This document shows, in pieces, positions 1-8,361 of a stretch of DNA of 64,000 nucleotides (positions are counted from its first letter, which is position 1; every line of letters starts with the position of its first letter). Under the pieces are notes generated by a model. That model worked only from the letters and a program-made list of their open reading frames with translations. It was not told the origin of the DNA and made no database searches. Position numbers and translations under genes: made by a program. The stretch comes from Clostridium sp. D33t1_170424_F3 (GTDB taxonomy: Bacteria; Bacillota; Clostridia; Oscillospirales; Acutalibacteraceae): assembly GCF_015667585.1 (NCBI RefSeq), contig NZ_JADPEG010000004.1, forward strand, positions 62,001-126,000, in the 5' to 3' direction.

Positions 1-1125
1 ACGACTTCCTATATGATCCGCTCCATATTGGAGAGCGCGGGCATCAAAACCGGCTTGATCGGCACCATCGGTACGGTGATCGGGAATCAGGTTATCAAGA
101 CGGAGAATACCACGCCGGAATCCTATGAGGTGCAGAGCTACCTGCGCCAAATGGCTGACACGGGCTGTAAAGCGGCGGTCATCGAGGCGTCCTCCATCGG
201 CCTTCGGGACCACCGGGTTTCCGGTTTTACCTTTGCAATTGGCCTGTTTACCAATTTCTCACCGGATCACATCGGGGGGAACGAGCATCAATCTCTGGAA
301 GAATACCGTCAGTGCAAGGCGATGCTATTCCGCCAGTGTGAAACCGGAATCATTAACATTGACGATGAAAACTGGCAAGGCATCACAGAGGGCCATACCT
401 GCCGCCTGGAAACCTATGGTTTTCACAAGGAGGCGGAGCTGCGTGCAAAGGCGGAACAGCTGATTTCCCGGCCCGGCTATCTGGGCGTACATTTTGAGTT
501 GGAAGGTTCCTGTGCGTTCGGTGTGGACGTTGATATTCCCGGCCATTTCAGCGTCTATAACGCGCTGGCTGCCATTGCCGTGTGCCGTCATTTCGACGTG
601 AGCGAGCAGAACATCCGGGACGGCCTGAACGGAGTGCACGTAAAGGGGCGTGTGGAACCGGTCAAGGTGCCGGGCAATTACACGCTGTTGATCGACTACG
701 CACACAACGCGGTCAGCATGGAGAATATTTTGGAGACCCTCCGGGAGTACCGTCCGAACCGTCTGGTGTGCATGTTCGGCGCGGGCGGAAACCGCGCGCG
801 GTCCCGCCGCTATGAAATGGGGGAGGTGAGCGGCCGGCTGGCGGACCTGTCCGTCATTACCGCGGACAATTCCCGTTTTGAGGACGTGATGGACATCATC
901 GCAGACATCGAGGTGGGGCTGCATAAAACGAGCGGGAAATATATTGTGATTCCGGACCGCAAAGAGGCGATTAAATACTGTATGGATACCGCGCAGGATG
1001 GCGATATTATCGTGCTGGCCGGGAAAGGACATGAGGATTATCAGGAAATCAAGGGCGTCAAGTACCATCTGGACGAACGGGAAGTCATCGCCGATATTTT
1101 AAAAGAGGAAGGGCTCTCGGTCTGA
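1..1125 (+). CDS. murE: UDP-N-acetylmuramoyl-tripeptide synthetase MurE, 5' end outside window
   Basis: Cytoplasmic Mur ligase that adds the third amino acid, probably meso-diaminopimelate, to UDP-MurNAc-L-Ala-D-Glu in peptidoglycan synthesis. The frame is open from base 1 and the first residues (TTSYMIRS) look like the tail of the ATP-binding GKTTTS loop, so roughly the first 110 residues are missing. The central ligase part with DHIGGNEHQSLEEY and the C-terminal domain with DYAHN and GKGHEDYQ are present. The substrate motif reads DNSR where the usual DAP-type motif is DNPR; I take this as DAP-type by inference. murF follows 67 bp downstream on the same strand, the usual pairing. Confidence 0.95.
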   Translation, partial: TTSYMIRSILESAGIKTGLIGTIGTVIGNQVIKTENTTPESYEVQSYLRQMADTGCKAAVIEASSIGLRDHRVSGFTFAIGLFTNFSPDHIGGNEHQSLEEYRQCKAMLFRQCETGIINIDDENWQGITEGHTCRLETYGFHKEAELRAKAEQLISRPGYLGVHFELEGSCAFGVDVDIPGHFSVYNALAAIAVCRHFDVSEQNIRDGLNGVHVKGRVEPVKVPGNYTLLIDYAHNAVSMENILETLREYRPNRLVCMFGAGGNRARSRRYEMGEVSGRLADLSVITADNSRFEDVMDIIADIEVGLHKTSGKYIVIPDRKEAIKYCMDTAQDGDIIVLAGKGHEDYQEIKGVKYHLDEREVIADILKEEGLSV

Positions 1126-1192
1126 TGGGGATGTGGAAAGAACGGCGGAAGGGGATTCCGTCCGATGATCCAATGGAAAAGGAGGCAGGAAA

Positions 1193-2566
1193 ATGAGAAT
1201 GACAGTGGGAGAAATTCTGGAAGCGTGCGGGGGAGAGCTGCTCTGTGGAGATGTGGAGACAGTGGTGACCTCCGTCAGCACGGACAGCCGCCAGATCGAG
1301 CCGGGTGCGCTGTTTGTACCGATCAAGGGGGAGCGCACAGACGCGCACGCGTATATTGACGCAACCTTTGCGGCGGGCGCCGTCGCCTCCCTGACGGAAG
1401 AACATGCGCAGATGGAGGACACGCACGCGTGGATTCGCGTACCCAGCACCCAGACGGCCCTGCAGCTGATCGCGACGGCCTACCGGGCGCGGTTTGCCAT
1501 TCCGGTTGTCGGCGTGACCGGCAGCGTTGGCAAGACGACGACAAAGGAAATGATAGCGTTGGCCCTTTCCGCAGGCAAAAACGTCATGAAGACGGAAGGA
1601 AATTTCAACAGTCAGATCGGCCTGCCGCTGACGCTGTTCCGTTTGGAACCGCAAAATGAAGCCGCCGTGGTGGAAATGGGCATGAGCGACTTTGGCGAGA
1701 TGAGCCGCCTGGCGCAGATTGCCGCGCCCAATATCGCGGTGGTTACGAACATAGGGATTTCGCATATCCAGCAGCTGAAAACACAGCAAAACATCATGGA
1801 GGAAAAGCTGCACATCATTGACCGTTTTACGCCGGAATCCATTTTATTTTTAAATGGCGACGATCCGCTGCTCGCCGGGCTGAGAGGCCGGATGCAGGTG
1901 CGCATGCGGTATTTCGGCATGCAGCCCTGGTGCGACTACCGTGCGGAGCAGATCGAATTCCATCCTAATGGCGTCCGGTTCCTCTTCTGTGCGGATGAAA
2001 CCCGCCAGCGGGTGGAATTGCCGGTTCTGGGACTGCACAACGTCACCAACGCGCTTGCCAGCCTGGCGGTTTCCCAGGTGCTGGGGGTGGATTTGCAGGC
2101 GGCCGCGGAGTCGCTGGGCGGATACCATCCGCTCGCCATGCGGCAGCAGCTTCACAGACAGAACGGGGTAACCGTTATAGACGATTCCTATAATGCCAGC
2201 CCGGATGCCATTAAGAGCAGCCTGGACGTCCTGCAAACGCTTCGCGAGCAGGACGGACGCTGTATCGCGGTGCTTGCCGATATGCTGGAGCTGGGCGCGC
2301 TGGAGGACCGGGCGCATTACGAAGTTGGCGCTTATGCGGCGCGCACAGGGATCGACGCGCTGGTCACCGTTGGAAAGCGGGCAAAGCGAATGGCGGACGG
2401 CGCAAAGAAGGAAAATCCGGAATTGCTCTGTCTGGTGTGTGATACCAACGACGAAGCGGTTTCCGCCTTAAAAAAATATTTGCAGCGCGGCGATGTAGTA
2501 CTTGTGAAGGGTTCGCGCGGCATGCATACGGACGAAATCGTCAAGTGTGTGCTGGCATGCCTGTAA
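1193..2566 (+). CDS. murF: UDP-N-acetylmuramoyl-tripeptide--D-alanyl-D-alanine ligase MurF
   Basis: Last cytoplasmic Mur ligase; it joins D-Ala-D-Ala to the UDP-MurNAc tripeptide. It has 457 residues, normal for the family. The ATP loop GSVGKTTTKE lies near residue 108, and DDSYNASPDAIKSS, typical of the MurF C-terminal domain, lies near residue 328. The ATG at 1193 is preceded by AAGGAGG at 7 nt, which fixes the start. It probably shares a transcript with murE, and a strong hairpin terminator follows the stop codon. Confidence 0.96.
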   Translation: MRMTVGEILEACGGELLCGDVETVVTSVSTDSRQIEPGALFVPIKGERTDAHAYIDATFAAGAVASLTEEHAQMEDTHAWIRVPSTQTALQLIATAYRARFAIPVVGVTGSVGKTTTKEMIALALSAGKNVMKTEGNFNSQIGLPLTLFRLEPQNEAAVVEMGMSDFGEMSRLAQIAAPNIAVVTNIGISHIQQLKTQQNIMEEKLHIIDRFTPESILFLNGDDPLLAGLRGRMQVRMRYFGMQPWCDYRAEQIEFHPNGVRFLFCADETRQRVELPVLGLHNVTNALASLAVSQVLGVDLQAAAESLGGYHPLAMRQQLHRQNGVTVIDDSYNASPDAIKSSLDVLQTLREQDGRCIAVLADMLELGALEDRAHYEVGAYAARTGIDALVTVGKRAKRMADGAKKENPELLCLVCDTNDEAVSALKKYLQRGDVVLVKGSRGMHTDEIVKCVLACL

Positions 2567-2582
2567 TCTTTGTAAAATAGAA

Positions 2583-2628
2583 AAAGGGTGCGGAAAAAGC
2601 CTTTCTCAGGCGGTATTCCGCACCCTTT
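2583..2628 (+). terminator. Rho-independent terminator after murF
   Basis: AAAGGGTGCGGA pairs with TCCGCACCCTTT around a 22-nt loop, and the second arm runs into a T-rich tract. It closes the murE-murF transcript. The A-rich 5' side means it could also act in reverse. Confidence 0.85.
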
Positions 2629-2671
2629 CTATATTTTGCTGCGAATTGTTACGGTTTACCTTGAAAAACTG

Positions 2672-2757
2672 TTACAAATTGTAATTATTTTCTTTTGAAG
2701 GCTTGTCAACCTCCCTGTTGATATGGTATACTGTAACCAATTTGTTACAAGTTGTAA
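2672..2757 (+). promoter_or_regulatory. Promoter flanked by two TTACAA-n-TTGTAA palindromes
   Basis: A promoter TTGTCA (2703-2708), 18-bp spacer, TATACT (2727-2732) sits between two near-identical 13-bp palindromes, TTACAAATTGTAA at 2672-2684 and TTACAAGTTGTAA at 2745-2757, whose centres are 73 bp apart (about seven helical turns). Further GTTACA/TGTAAC half-sites lie at about 2649, 2732 and 2773. One site upstream of -35 and one downstream of -10 is a repression-type layout. The binding protein is unknown. The promoter probably drives the NlpC/P60-like gene at 2842. Confidence 0.6.
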
Positions 2758-2841
2758 TTTGATTGTAATGAATGTTACAGAAATGCATAAAAGGACAAGC
2801 TGTACCGGCTTGCCGATGATTCATATACTTGGGAGGTTGCA

Positions 2842-3519
2842 ATGAAACGGAAATTTCTTCTTTTATTTACGCTGGTTTTTGCAGCGTTAATGCTGACCGC
2901 AAATTTCGGTCATAGTGTTGCGGCGAAAGCGGCGGAAGAAAAGACGGGCGTCGGGTTGGCAAATCATGTGCTGCTGGCTTATAAAAACGGCTGGAAGTAC
3001 AGGAGCGGCTGTTACGGCCAGTTTGTTGGGGACAAGCGTGCCAGCGACTGCTCCGGTTTGATTAAGTCCTATATCTGGTGGCAGGGGGAAGGGAAAAATC
3101 CAAAGCCGGGTTCCGCTTCTGTGGCGGGCAGCTCTTCTGCGATGCTGAAAAGTGCGGAAGTTTCCGGAAACATCGATTACAACGACAAATCTTCTCTGCC
3201 GAGAATTCACGGTTTGATTCTTTATCAGCCCGGTCATGTGGGCGTTTATGTTGGCAACAATATGGCGGTGGACAACCGCAGTACTGGCGAAGATATGAAA
3301 TATGAGCAGGTCTTTGGACGGAAGAATATCAAATGGACCAAGTGGTTTAAGTTGCCCCAGGTTACATACCCGACAACCGGTTGGGCGACCTACGATGGGG
3401 AACAGTATTATTATGAAGACGGACAATACGTCGTCAATACAAAGAGAGTGATTGACGGGATTACATATACATTTGGCGAAGACGGCCGAATTACAGAGCA
3501 GATTCAGGCAGTGGCTTAA
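2842..3519 (+). CDS. Secreted NlpC/P60-like cell-wall hydrolase with a C-terminal wall-binding-type repeat
   Basis: 225 residues with an N-terminal signal peptide (MKRK followed by a hydrophobic stretch to about residue 30). The ASDCSGL motif (Cys70) and the PGHVGVYVG motif (His132) fit the catalytic Cys and His of NlpC/P60 peptidases, which cut peptide stems of peptidoglycan. The last 40 residues (GWATYDGEQYYYEDGQ and following) resemble one choline/glucan-binding repeat with its aromatic-Gly pattern. It stands alone, between a promoter with paired palindromic operators and a terminator, so it is probably individually regulated. The start is fixed by GGGAGG 7 nt before the ATG. The exact bond cleaved is not known. 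Confidence 0.8.
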   Translation: MKRKFLLLFTLVFAALMLTANFGHSVAAKAAEEKTGVGLANHVLLAYKNGWKYRSGCYGQFVGDKRASDCSGLIKSYIWWQGEGKNPKPGSASVAGSSSAMLKSAEVSGNIDYNDKSSLPRIHGLILYQPGHVGVYVGNNMAVDNRSTGEDMKYEQVFGRKNIKWTKWFKLPQVTYPTTGWATYDGEQYYYEDGQYVVNTKRVIDGITYTFGEDGRITEQIQAVA

Positions 3520-3530
3520 GAGAATGAAGT

Positions 3531-3575
3531 AAGACCTCTTTCAGGCGGAAACGCTTGGAAGAGGTCTTTTTTTGT
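3531..3575 (+). terminator. Terminator after the NlpC/P60-like gene
   Basis: AAGACCTCTT (3531-3540) pairs with AAGAGGTCTT (3559-3568), followed by a run of seven T residues. Confidence 0.88.
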
Positions 3576-3624
3576 TTCTGTATTATAAATGATTAAATAG
3601 AATAATTTACCGAATAATGTGAAT

Positions 3625-3655
3625 TTAGATATAAAACAAGCTGTTTTATATCTAA
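3625..3655. repeat. AT-rich perfect inverted repeat, 14-bp arms
   Basis: TTAGATATAAAACA (3625-3638) and TGTTTTATATCTAA (3642-3655) are perfect complements around 3 nt (AGC). It lies in the 242-bp gap before the small secreted gene at 3762, next to long A and T runs. There is no T-tail, so it is more likely an operator or mRNA 5' structure than a terminator. The rest of the gap shows no clear promoter hexamers. Confidence 0.6.
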
Positions 3656-3761
3656 ATAAGATAAATAAAAAATTTTTTTAAATTTTTTTCAAAAAGTTGT
3701 CCCCTTTTGCCGATTTTTTACGTTCTAGTTAATGTAAAACTTTTTAAGGAGGGCATTTTAA

Positions 3762-4196
3762 ATGCTGAAAAAGACACTCGCACTTGTTTGTACATTCTGT
3801 TTGCTGTTCGCCATGGGGACCCAGGCGATGGCCGCCACATCTGTAGAGCTGGATACCGATCCAGTTGCCGCAGATCAGATTCAGCCGCGTTATAACGATA
3901 TTGTAAATATGTATGCGGATCTGTCAATTTCGAATGGTACTGCCTATGTATATGCGGAAGCGGAAGGCAGCAGCAATGTAACAAAAATTACAATCAAGGC
4001 AACACTGCAGAAGAAGACGTCCAGCGGTTGGTCGGCCGTTAAAACCTGGAGCGATACAATCAATGGAAACAGCGCGTCTCTGGATGAGACTTATCCGGTT
4101 TCTTCCGGTACATATCGTGTAACTGCAACGTTTACATTCTACACTTCTGCAGGCAGAGAGACCGGCAGCGATACCAGCAGCACAGAAAGTTGCTAA
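3762..4196 (+). CDS. Small secreted protein of unknown function
   Basis: 144 residues with a clear signal peptide (MLKKTLALVCTFCLLFAMG, cleavage likely after AMA). The mature part is Ser/Thr-rich, predicted beta-strand (repeated alternation as in TAYVYAEAEG and YRVTATFTFYTS) and ends ...SSTESC. It looks like a small extracellular beta-sandwich, but I recognise no family with certainty. The start is supported by AAGGAGG 9 nt upstream of the ATG. It is a single-gene unit with its own terminator; the long AT-rich leader contains a 14-bp inverted repeat. Only secretion can be supported as a role. Confidence 0.75.
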   Translation: MLKKTLALVCTFCLLFAMGTQAMAATSVELDTDPVAADQIQPRYNDIVNMYADLSISNGTAYVYAEAEGSSNVTKITIKATLQKKTSSGWSAVKTWSDTINGNSASLDETYPVSSGTYRVTATFTFYTSAGRETGSDTSSTESC

Positions 4197-4270
4197 AAAC
4201 TGCAATTTTGCAGTAAGTTAACCTCTTTATTATTGATTATAAGAACCCATATACAACCCACTCCCTTAAA

Positions 4271-4303
4271 AAGCCGCCTGCTTACCCTCAGGCGGCTTCG
4301 TTC
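4271..4303 (+). terminator. Terminator after the small secreted gene
   Basis: AAGCCGCCTG (4271-4280) and CAGGCGGCTT (4289-4298) form a perfect 10-bp stem with a short pyrimidine-rich tail. Confidence 0.8.
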
Positions 4304-4324
4304 TATTTAAAGAGAAATAGAAAA

Positions 4325-4355
4325 AACCCACCGCTGAAAAAATCAGCGGTGGGTT
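4325..4355 (-). terminator. Bidirectional terminator after the small reverse-strand gene
   Basis: AACCCACCGCTGA (4325-4337) pairs with TCAGCGGTGGGTT (4343-4355). The stem is preceded by A's and followed by T's, so it can stop transcription from both sides. It serves the reverse-strand gene ending at 4375. Confidence 0.85.
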
Positions 4356-4374
4356 CGTTTTTGTGGGGAATTTG

Positions 4375-4611
4375 TCAGTTGCCGATCATGTAATCCAGGA
4401 ACATGGATTCATCCTCGGGATCTTCTACCTTCAACTCAGCGGAAACGGTAGAACTCTTTGCGCTGTCCAACAGGGAGCGCACCCCGTAGAGCTGGCACAG
4501 TTTGCTCTTCAGGTTCAAGGTGTTCCCATCCTCTGTCACCAGATAAACGTTACCCTTTGCCTTGTCCAGAAGATCCAGTAATTTTTGAATATCAATGTCG
4601 TACAGTTTCAT
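4375..4611 (-). CDS. Small conserved protein of unknown function, paralogue of the next gene
   Basis: 78 residues beginning MKLYDIDIQKLLDLLDKAKGNV, with the motifs KGNVYLVTEDG and LNLKSKLCQLYGV, and an acidic end (EDPEDESMFLDYMIGN). The chosen ATG has AGGAGG about 8 nt upstream; a longer in-frame start lacks one. The 87-residue neighbour at 4729-4992 is clearly homologous (MKLYNISVGEF, AKGNVFLTT, LNSKLAQLY), so the two arose by duplication. Similar short proteins are widespread in Clostridia, sometimes labelled polyA polymerase, a label nothing in this sequence supports. Function unknown. Confidence 0.75.
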   Translation of the reverse strand: MKLYDIDIQKLLDLLDKAKGNVYLVTEDGNTLNLKSKLCQLYGVRSLLDSAKSSTVSAELKVEDPEDESMFLDYMIGN

Positions 4612-4650
4612 TGGTTCGTCTCCTCCTATCATTCTTAAAACTGATACCTG

Positions 4651-4679
4651 ATTATACCATGTAAACTACATAAACACAA
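4651..4679 (-). promoter_or_regulatory. Promoter of the 78-residue gene
   Basis: Reading the reverse strand, TTGTGT (4674-4679), a 17-bp spacer and TATAAT (4651-4656) lie about 40 bp before the start codon. Confidence 0.7.
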
Positions 4680-4728
4680 TTATCCATTGGGAACAAGGGA
4701 TGAAAGAAAAGCGATTTTTTAACAACTT

Positions 4729-4992
4729 TTATTCACACCAACCACTGGTCTTCGCACACCGGCTCATCCAATAAGCCGCAAACATTTTTTCATCCTCTTC
4801 ATTCTCAAATTCGATTTCCGGAGAGATCCGGTTGCTTCCGGATTTTTCTACCAGCATCTTGATGCAGTAAAGCTGTGCCAACTTACTGTTCAGGCAGAAA
4901 GAGATTCCCTCGCCAGTCGTGAGAAACACATTGCCTTTTGCATGCTCAAGCAGGTTTACAAATTCACCCACACTGATGTTATACAGTTTCAT
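4729..4992 (-). CDS. Small conserved protein of unknown function, second paralogue
   Basis: 87 residues starting MKLYNISVGEFVNLLEHAKG, homologous along its length to the 78-residue gene at 4375-4611. It differs by a Cys-bearing middle (ISFCLNSKLAQLYCIK) and a longer C-terminus (YWMSRCAKTSGWCE). The ATG at 4992 has AAGGAGG 5-6 nt upstream; an upstream ATG at 5043 has no ribosome site and overlaps the promoter. Each paralogue has its own promoter, so they are separately expressed copies. No function can be assigned. Confidence 0.75.
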   Translation of the reverse strand: MKLYNISVGEFVNLLEHAKGNVFLTTGEGISFCLNSKLAQLYCIKMLVEKSGSNRISPEIEFENEEDEKMFAAYWMSRCAKTSGWCE

Positions 4993-5020
4993 ATATACCT
5001 CCTTGTAGTTTACATAAAAG

Positions 5021-5049
5021 ATTATATCATATATATTGCACAATTACAA
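5021..5049 (-). promoter_or_regulatory. Promoter of the 87-residue gene
   Basis: On the reverse strand TTGTAA (5044-5049), 17-bp spacer, TATAAT (5021-5026). The rest of the gap to 5278 is AT-rich, and I see nothing else in it. Confidence 0.72.
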
Positions 5050-5278
5050 GTGTTTTGATTTGTGCAATATTTAAAATCTTGTAAAAATTTGGATTTGAAA
5101 CTAGATAAGAGTGCGAAAAAATCCCTTCTATGCCTATTTTTGGCATACTTTTCACAGCTTATGCGGAACTCTTTAAAACCGCGTATAAAAACAAGACTTT
5201 ATTGCCGGTCAGATGCACTTCCACCCGCTTGGAAACATATATTGGGAATAATACTTGATCAAGCAGACAAGGAGTGAC

Positions 5279-5647
5279 ATGTTTATGGAAACCATTATCT
5301 ATACGATTGTTCCGGGGGATACACTTTGGAACATTGCGCAGAGATACAATACCTCGGTGAATGACCTGGCCCGCTATAACGGAATTATTGATGTGGACCG
5401 GATTTATCCGGGACAGACGCTGCGGATTGCCGTTGCGGATCGCCCGGTCACCCCAGTACCGCCTGTAGTGGACGATGAGATTATTGGGGATATTACCCTG
5501 CCGGCCTGGTATGTCGTGCGTCCGGGGGATACCCTGAGTGCTCTTGCCAATCGGTTTGGCACCAGCGTGGAAATGCTCGTGTGGCTGAACGATATTCCGG
5601 ATCCCGACCGCATTTTTCCGGGTCAGCGCCTCAGAATGCGTCCGTAA
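5279..5647 (+). CDS. Tandem LysM-domain protein
   Basis: 122 residues made almost only of two LysM domains. The first (about residues 4-46) contains YTIVPGDTLWNIAQRY and IYPGQTLRI; the second (about 74-119) contains YVVRPGDTLSALANRF and IFPGQRLRM. A Pro-rich linker separates them. LysM binds N-acetylglucosamine polymers, so it should associate with peptidoglycan or, in a spore former, with the cortex or coat. There is no signal peptide, which fits an intracellular spore-associated LysM protein, by inference. The ATG at 5279 has AAGGAGT 5-6 nt upstream, preferred over an in-frame start at 5255. Confidence 0.85.
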   Translation: MFMETIIYTIVPGDTLWNIAQRYNTSVNDLARYNGIIDVDRIYPGQTLRIAVADRPVTPVPPVVDDEIIGDITLPAWYVVRPGDTLSALANRFGTSVEMLVWLNDIPDPDRIFPGQRLRMRP

Positions 5648-5662
5648 TATTAAGAAAACCTT

Positions 5663-5744
5663 AAAGGGCAGTCTTGACTGGCTGCCTTTTCTGCTGCCCA
5701 TAAAAGGAAACGCCCCATATCCGGTTATACGGGTATGGGGCGTT
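5663..5744. terminator. Two hairpins between the LysM gene and the split gene
   Basis: An imperfect AAAGGGCAG/CTGCCTTTT hairpin (5663-5690) with a T-rich end follows the LysM gene. Then AACGCCCCATA (5709-5719) pairs with TATGGGGCGTT (5734-5744). The second may serve the reverse-strand gene. Positions 5745-5884 hold nothing else that I recognise. Confidence 0.6.
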
Positions 5745-5884
5745 GTATAGACCGGAGGCCAACTTTCGCCTTCCGGCCTATACGACAGTGTAAGGGAGGG
5801 TTGGAACTCCGTTTCTACGCATTCAATTTTGATACCGCAGATCGGGCGCAAAGCAGGATAGAGCGCTTTGCGGAGAAACTAGCC

Positions 5885-6611
5885 TTAATCGCAGCACCTT
5901 GGTTTATGGCAATGTTCGTCACAGCCGCATTCTCCTACCTTCGGAGGGAAGAATTCATTCGTGGGGAACTCAATACGGCGGAACATGTCGCAGGGATTAT
6001 CACTGGTTGTTACGCATTCCTTTTCCGGAATACAGAAATCATAGGCCGGAATCAGCATCTGTACATTGCGCACGATCTGCACAATGGTGAACAGGCCGAT
6101 GGTTACGTAGATATTGCGGCAGGTATTGGTCTCAAAATTTCCGCCAAAGCGCTGGCAGATGCAGTCCGGAATCCGGCAGCAGGGATCGCAGCACGTCATT
6201 GGACGGTCACAGATGCGCGCGGATAGACCGATTGGCTCGGCTACCTGCACGGTCGCTTTGGGAAGCACTCTGCCGGAGGTGATTTGCGGATCGACATCGT
6301 CGCAGGCAAGATCGGAGCTGAACATTTTGACGTTGCCTTCGCTGCCGAACAGAATCACTTTCTTGTTAAATACCGCAATACCGCTCACGATCACGGGGCC
6401 GCCAGCCGGGAGGGAGTACACATCCAGGCAGACGTCAAAGAAAAAGGTCATATCAACGGAGTAGAATCCCTTATTAAAAGGAACGGGCTCCAGGTCTAGG
6501 TATACCGTGATCACTTCCACGTTCCGGATTCGGACGTTCGTGGCTTGCTCAATCAAATCGTGCTTATCGGGTGTGAAGTAAACGCGGAGGTCCTCCAGAC
6601 AGTCTTTATCA
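5885..6611 (-). pseudogene. 3' fragment of a conserved Cys-rich gene split by the prophage
   Basis: The reverse frame is open from the left prophage junction to the stop at 5885 and gives about 241 residues. It begins DKDCLEDLRVYF, followed by VYLDLEPVPFNKGFYSVDMT and a Cys cluster (TCCDPCCRIPDCICQ), and ends HCHKPRCCD. Upstream in frame there is a TAG only 15 bp outside the core and no plausible start. The missing 5' part is at 47172-47272; joined at the TGA core the two read DSCS-DKDC in frame, about 274 residues in all. From memory, proteins with this pattern are conserved and hypothetical in spore-forming Clostridia. A coat or exosporium role is only a guess from the Cys content. Confidence 0.85.
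6609..6611. other. attL core of the prophage
   Basis: The left junction is the 3-bp TCA at 6609-6611 (TGA on the reverse strand), shared with 47172-47174. To its left is host coding sequence; 14 bp to its right is the stop codon of the serine integrase. Large serine integrases cross over at a 2-bp core, which fits such a short identity. Confidence 0.85.
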
Positions 6612-6625
6612 GAAGAGTGACCACC

Positions 6626-8164
6626 CTATAAGTAAATGGGTAAAAGGTATAGCTCTAATTCGAATTCTGCGGGCCGTGCGCCCTTTTTCTTGTGGTAGAT
6701 GATCTTATCAACCATGGACTTTAAAAAGTCGTTGCGAGCCTGTGGTGGCGAATCCTGGTACATATCCAGAAGCGATTGAATACGCGCCTGCATCGCAGGG
6801 ATGTTGAGCCGGGGTTCCGGTTCCGCGATGCGCGCTTTCTGCTCTTCCAGCTTGGAGATCCTGCCCAGCAGCAATCTATGCCGTTCCATGAAGGTATCTG
6901 TGTCATACACGCCCTGTTCCAGCAGATCGTGCAGGCGGCCGTCCTGCTGCCTGGCGGTTTTGATTTCCTGCTCGATTGATTTCCGTAGTTCGCTGTGGTT
7001 GTCGGACGCCTTGCGTTCCTCCGCTTTCCCCTGTGCCGACAGCGCGTTCATTTCATCGCGCAGCAGACGGATGAGCGCCTGCTCAACAAGCTCTAACCGG
7101 CTGGATACGATGCAGCCGCGCTTTTGACATAGGAGGATGGGACCGCCGGCGCAAGCCTGCCGCTGCATGTGCGCGCCGCAGTTGCCGCAAATGACCAGAC
7201 CGGCGAGAGGGTTTTCCACCACGCCTTTAAAACTGGGGGAATGATAGCGGCCCGCGAAAATCTGCTGAACGCGCTGGAATAGCTCCTCATCGATGATAGC
7301 CGGATGCATTCCATCGGTAACGGACCACTTTTCAGGAGGATTATAGATGGTGATGGTCTTTTTATTTCCCCGCGCGCCCGGGCGGATATGCGTCTTCTGA
7401 TTCCACACAATCTTGCCGGTGTAGGTTGGGCTCTTCAGAATCTGCCGGATGGTAGTGCGGCCGAACTGCTCCGTGCGGTGCGGTTTTGCTCCCATACTGT
7501 TCACGGCGTCCGCGATCTGCTGGCAGCCCATCCCTTTATTGGCGTACATGTCGAACATCATCCGGACAAACTTTGCTTCTTCTTCACAGACCTGCAACGT
7601 GGGCCGTTTACCGATCTTGGTTTTGGTGTAGCCGTAGGGGGCGTTTGCAATGTAGCCGCCGTCGTCGATGGTCTTCTGGATTCCGCGGCGCAGGCGCTTC
7701 TTTATCATCTTCAGCTCCTGACGGCCCATAAACGCCTCGAACTCCGTGTAGGTTTCGTCGGAATCGTCCTCTAAGTTGTAGATTTTGTTGGGTGTGATGA
7801 TCCGCGTGCCGGAATATTTGAAGGCGTCCAGGATAACGCCCTGATCGGTCATAGAGCCTCTGCCGAGACGCTGAATGTCCATGCAGAGCACGCCAGTGTA
7901 TTTCCCGGCCTCCACGGCCTCCAGAAGGCGCAGCATTTGAGGACGGGCGTAGAGGCTATCTCCGGATACAACTTCCTCGTAGACGTCCTCAGGGGCAATT
8001 ACCATGCCGTGATCGCGGGCGAACTTCATAAGGATTTCCTTGTGCTTCCTCAGCGTTTCTTCCAGCGGTTCGCCGGGATCGTCCGCGCGGCTTTTACGGA
8101 TGTAAAGAGCAAATAAATCAACCCGCAAAATCGTGTGGGGTTCAGCTAAAGGATTTCTCATCAT
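6626..8164 (-). CDS. Large serine integrase of the prophage
   Basis: 512 residues. The N-terminal resolvase domain has the catalytic serine in ALYIRKS (Ser25) and the arginine-bearing DIQRLGRGS. A recombinase domain follows (NAPYGYTKTK), then a zinc ribbon (CGNCG...CQKRGC), a coiled coil and a basic tail. It cuts attP and attB, making a covalent phosphoserine link, to integrate the phage. Its stop codon is 14 bp from the attL core, the usual position. The ATG at 8164 has GGGGAGG about 8 nt upstream; a longer start at 8365 would overlap the repressor gene and lacks a ribosome site. Confidence 0.95.
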   Translation of the reverse strand: MMRNPLAEPHTILRVDLFALYIRKSRADDPGEPLEETLRKHKEILMKFARDHGMVIAPEDVYEEVVSGDSLYARPQMLRLLEAVEAGKYTGVLCMDIQRLGRGSMTDQGVILDAFKYSGTRIITPNKIYNLEDDSDETYTEFEAFMGRQELKMIKKRLRRGIQKTIDDGGYIANAPYGYTKTKIGKRPTLQVCEEEAKFVRMMFDMYANKGMGCQQIADAVNSMGAKPHRTEQFGRTTIRQILKSPTYTGKIVWNQKTHIRPGARGNKKTITIYNPPEKWSVTDGMHPAIIDEELFQRVQQIFAGRYHSPSFKGVVENPLAGLVICGNCGAHMQRQACAGGPILLCQKRGCIVSSRLELVEQALIRLLRDEMNALSAQGKAEERKASDNHSELRKSIEQEIKTARQQDGRLHDLLEQGVYDTDTFMERHRLLLGRISKLEEQKARIAEPEPRLNIPAMQARIQSLLDMYQDSPPQARNDFLKSMVDKIIYHKKKGARPAEFELELYLLPIYL

Positions 8165-8361
8165 GCGGAAAGCCTCCCCAAAAAATAAAATAACCAAAAA
8201 TTGACATGTCGCCTTTTGTATTCCCCAGTCGTGACATTTATAGGGGGAGATATCCCTCAAATATGATAAGGGGAGTGAGATGCATGGGCAGAACATATTC
8301 GTGTCCGCAACGATCGGTTGAAATGGTGAGACAAATCCTGCGTGGCACAGTGCCGAAGGAA

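Noticed and set aside
2672-2757. BlaI/MecI or CopY operator
   Set aside because: Those families use TACA-N2-TGTA; the sites here have three bases between TACA and TGTA and no adjacent regulator gene.
6600-6660. tRNA gene as integration target
   Set aside because: No cloverleaf sequence at either junction; both sides are clearly halves of a protein gene.
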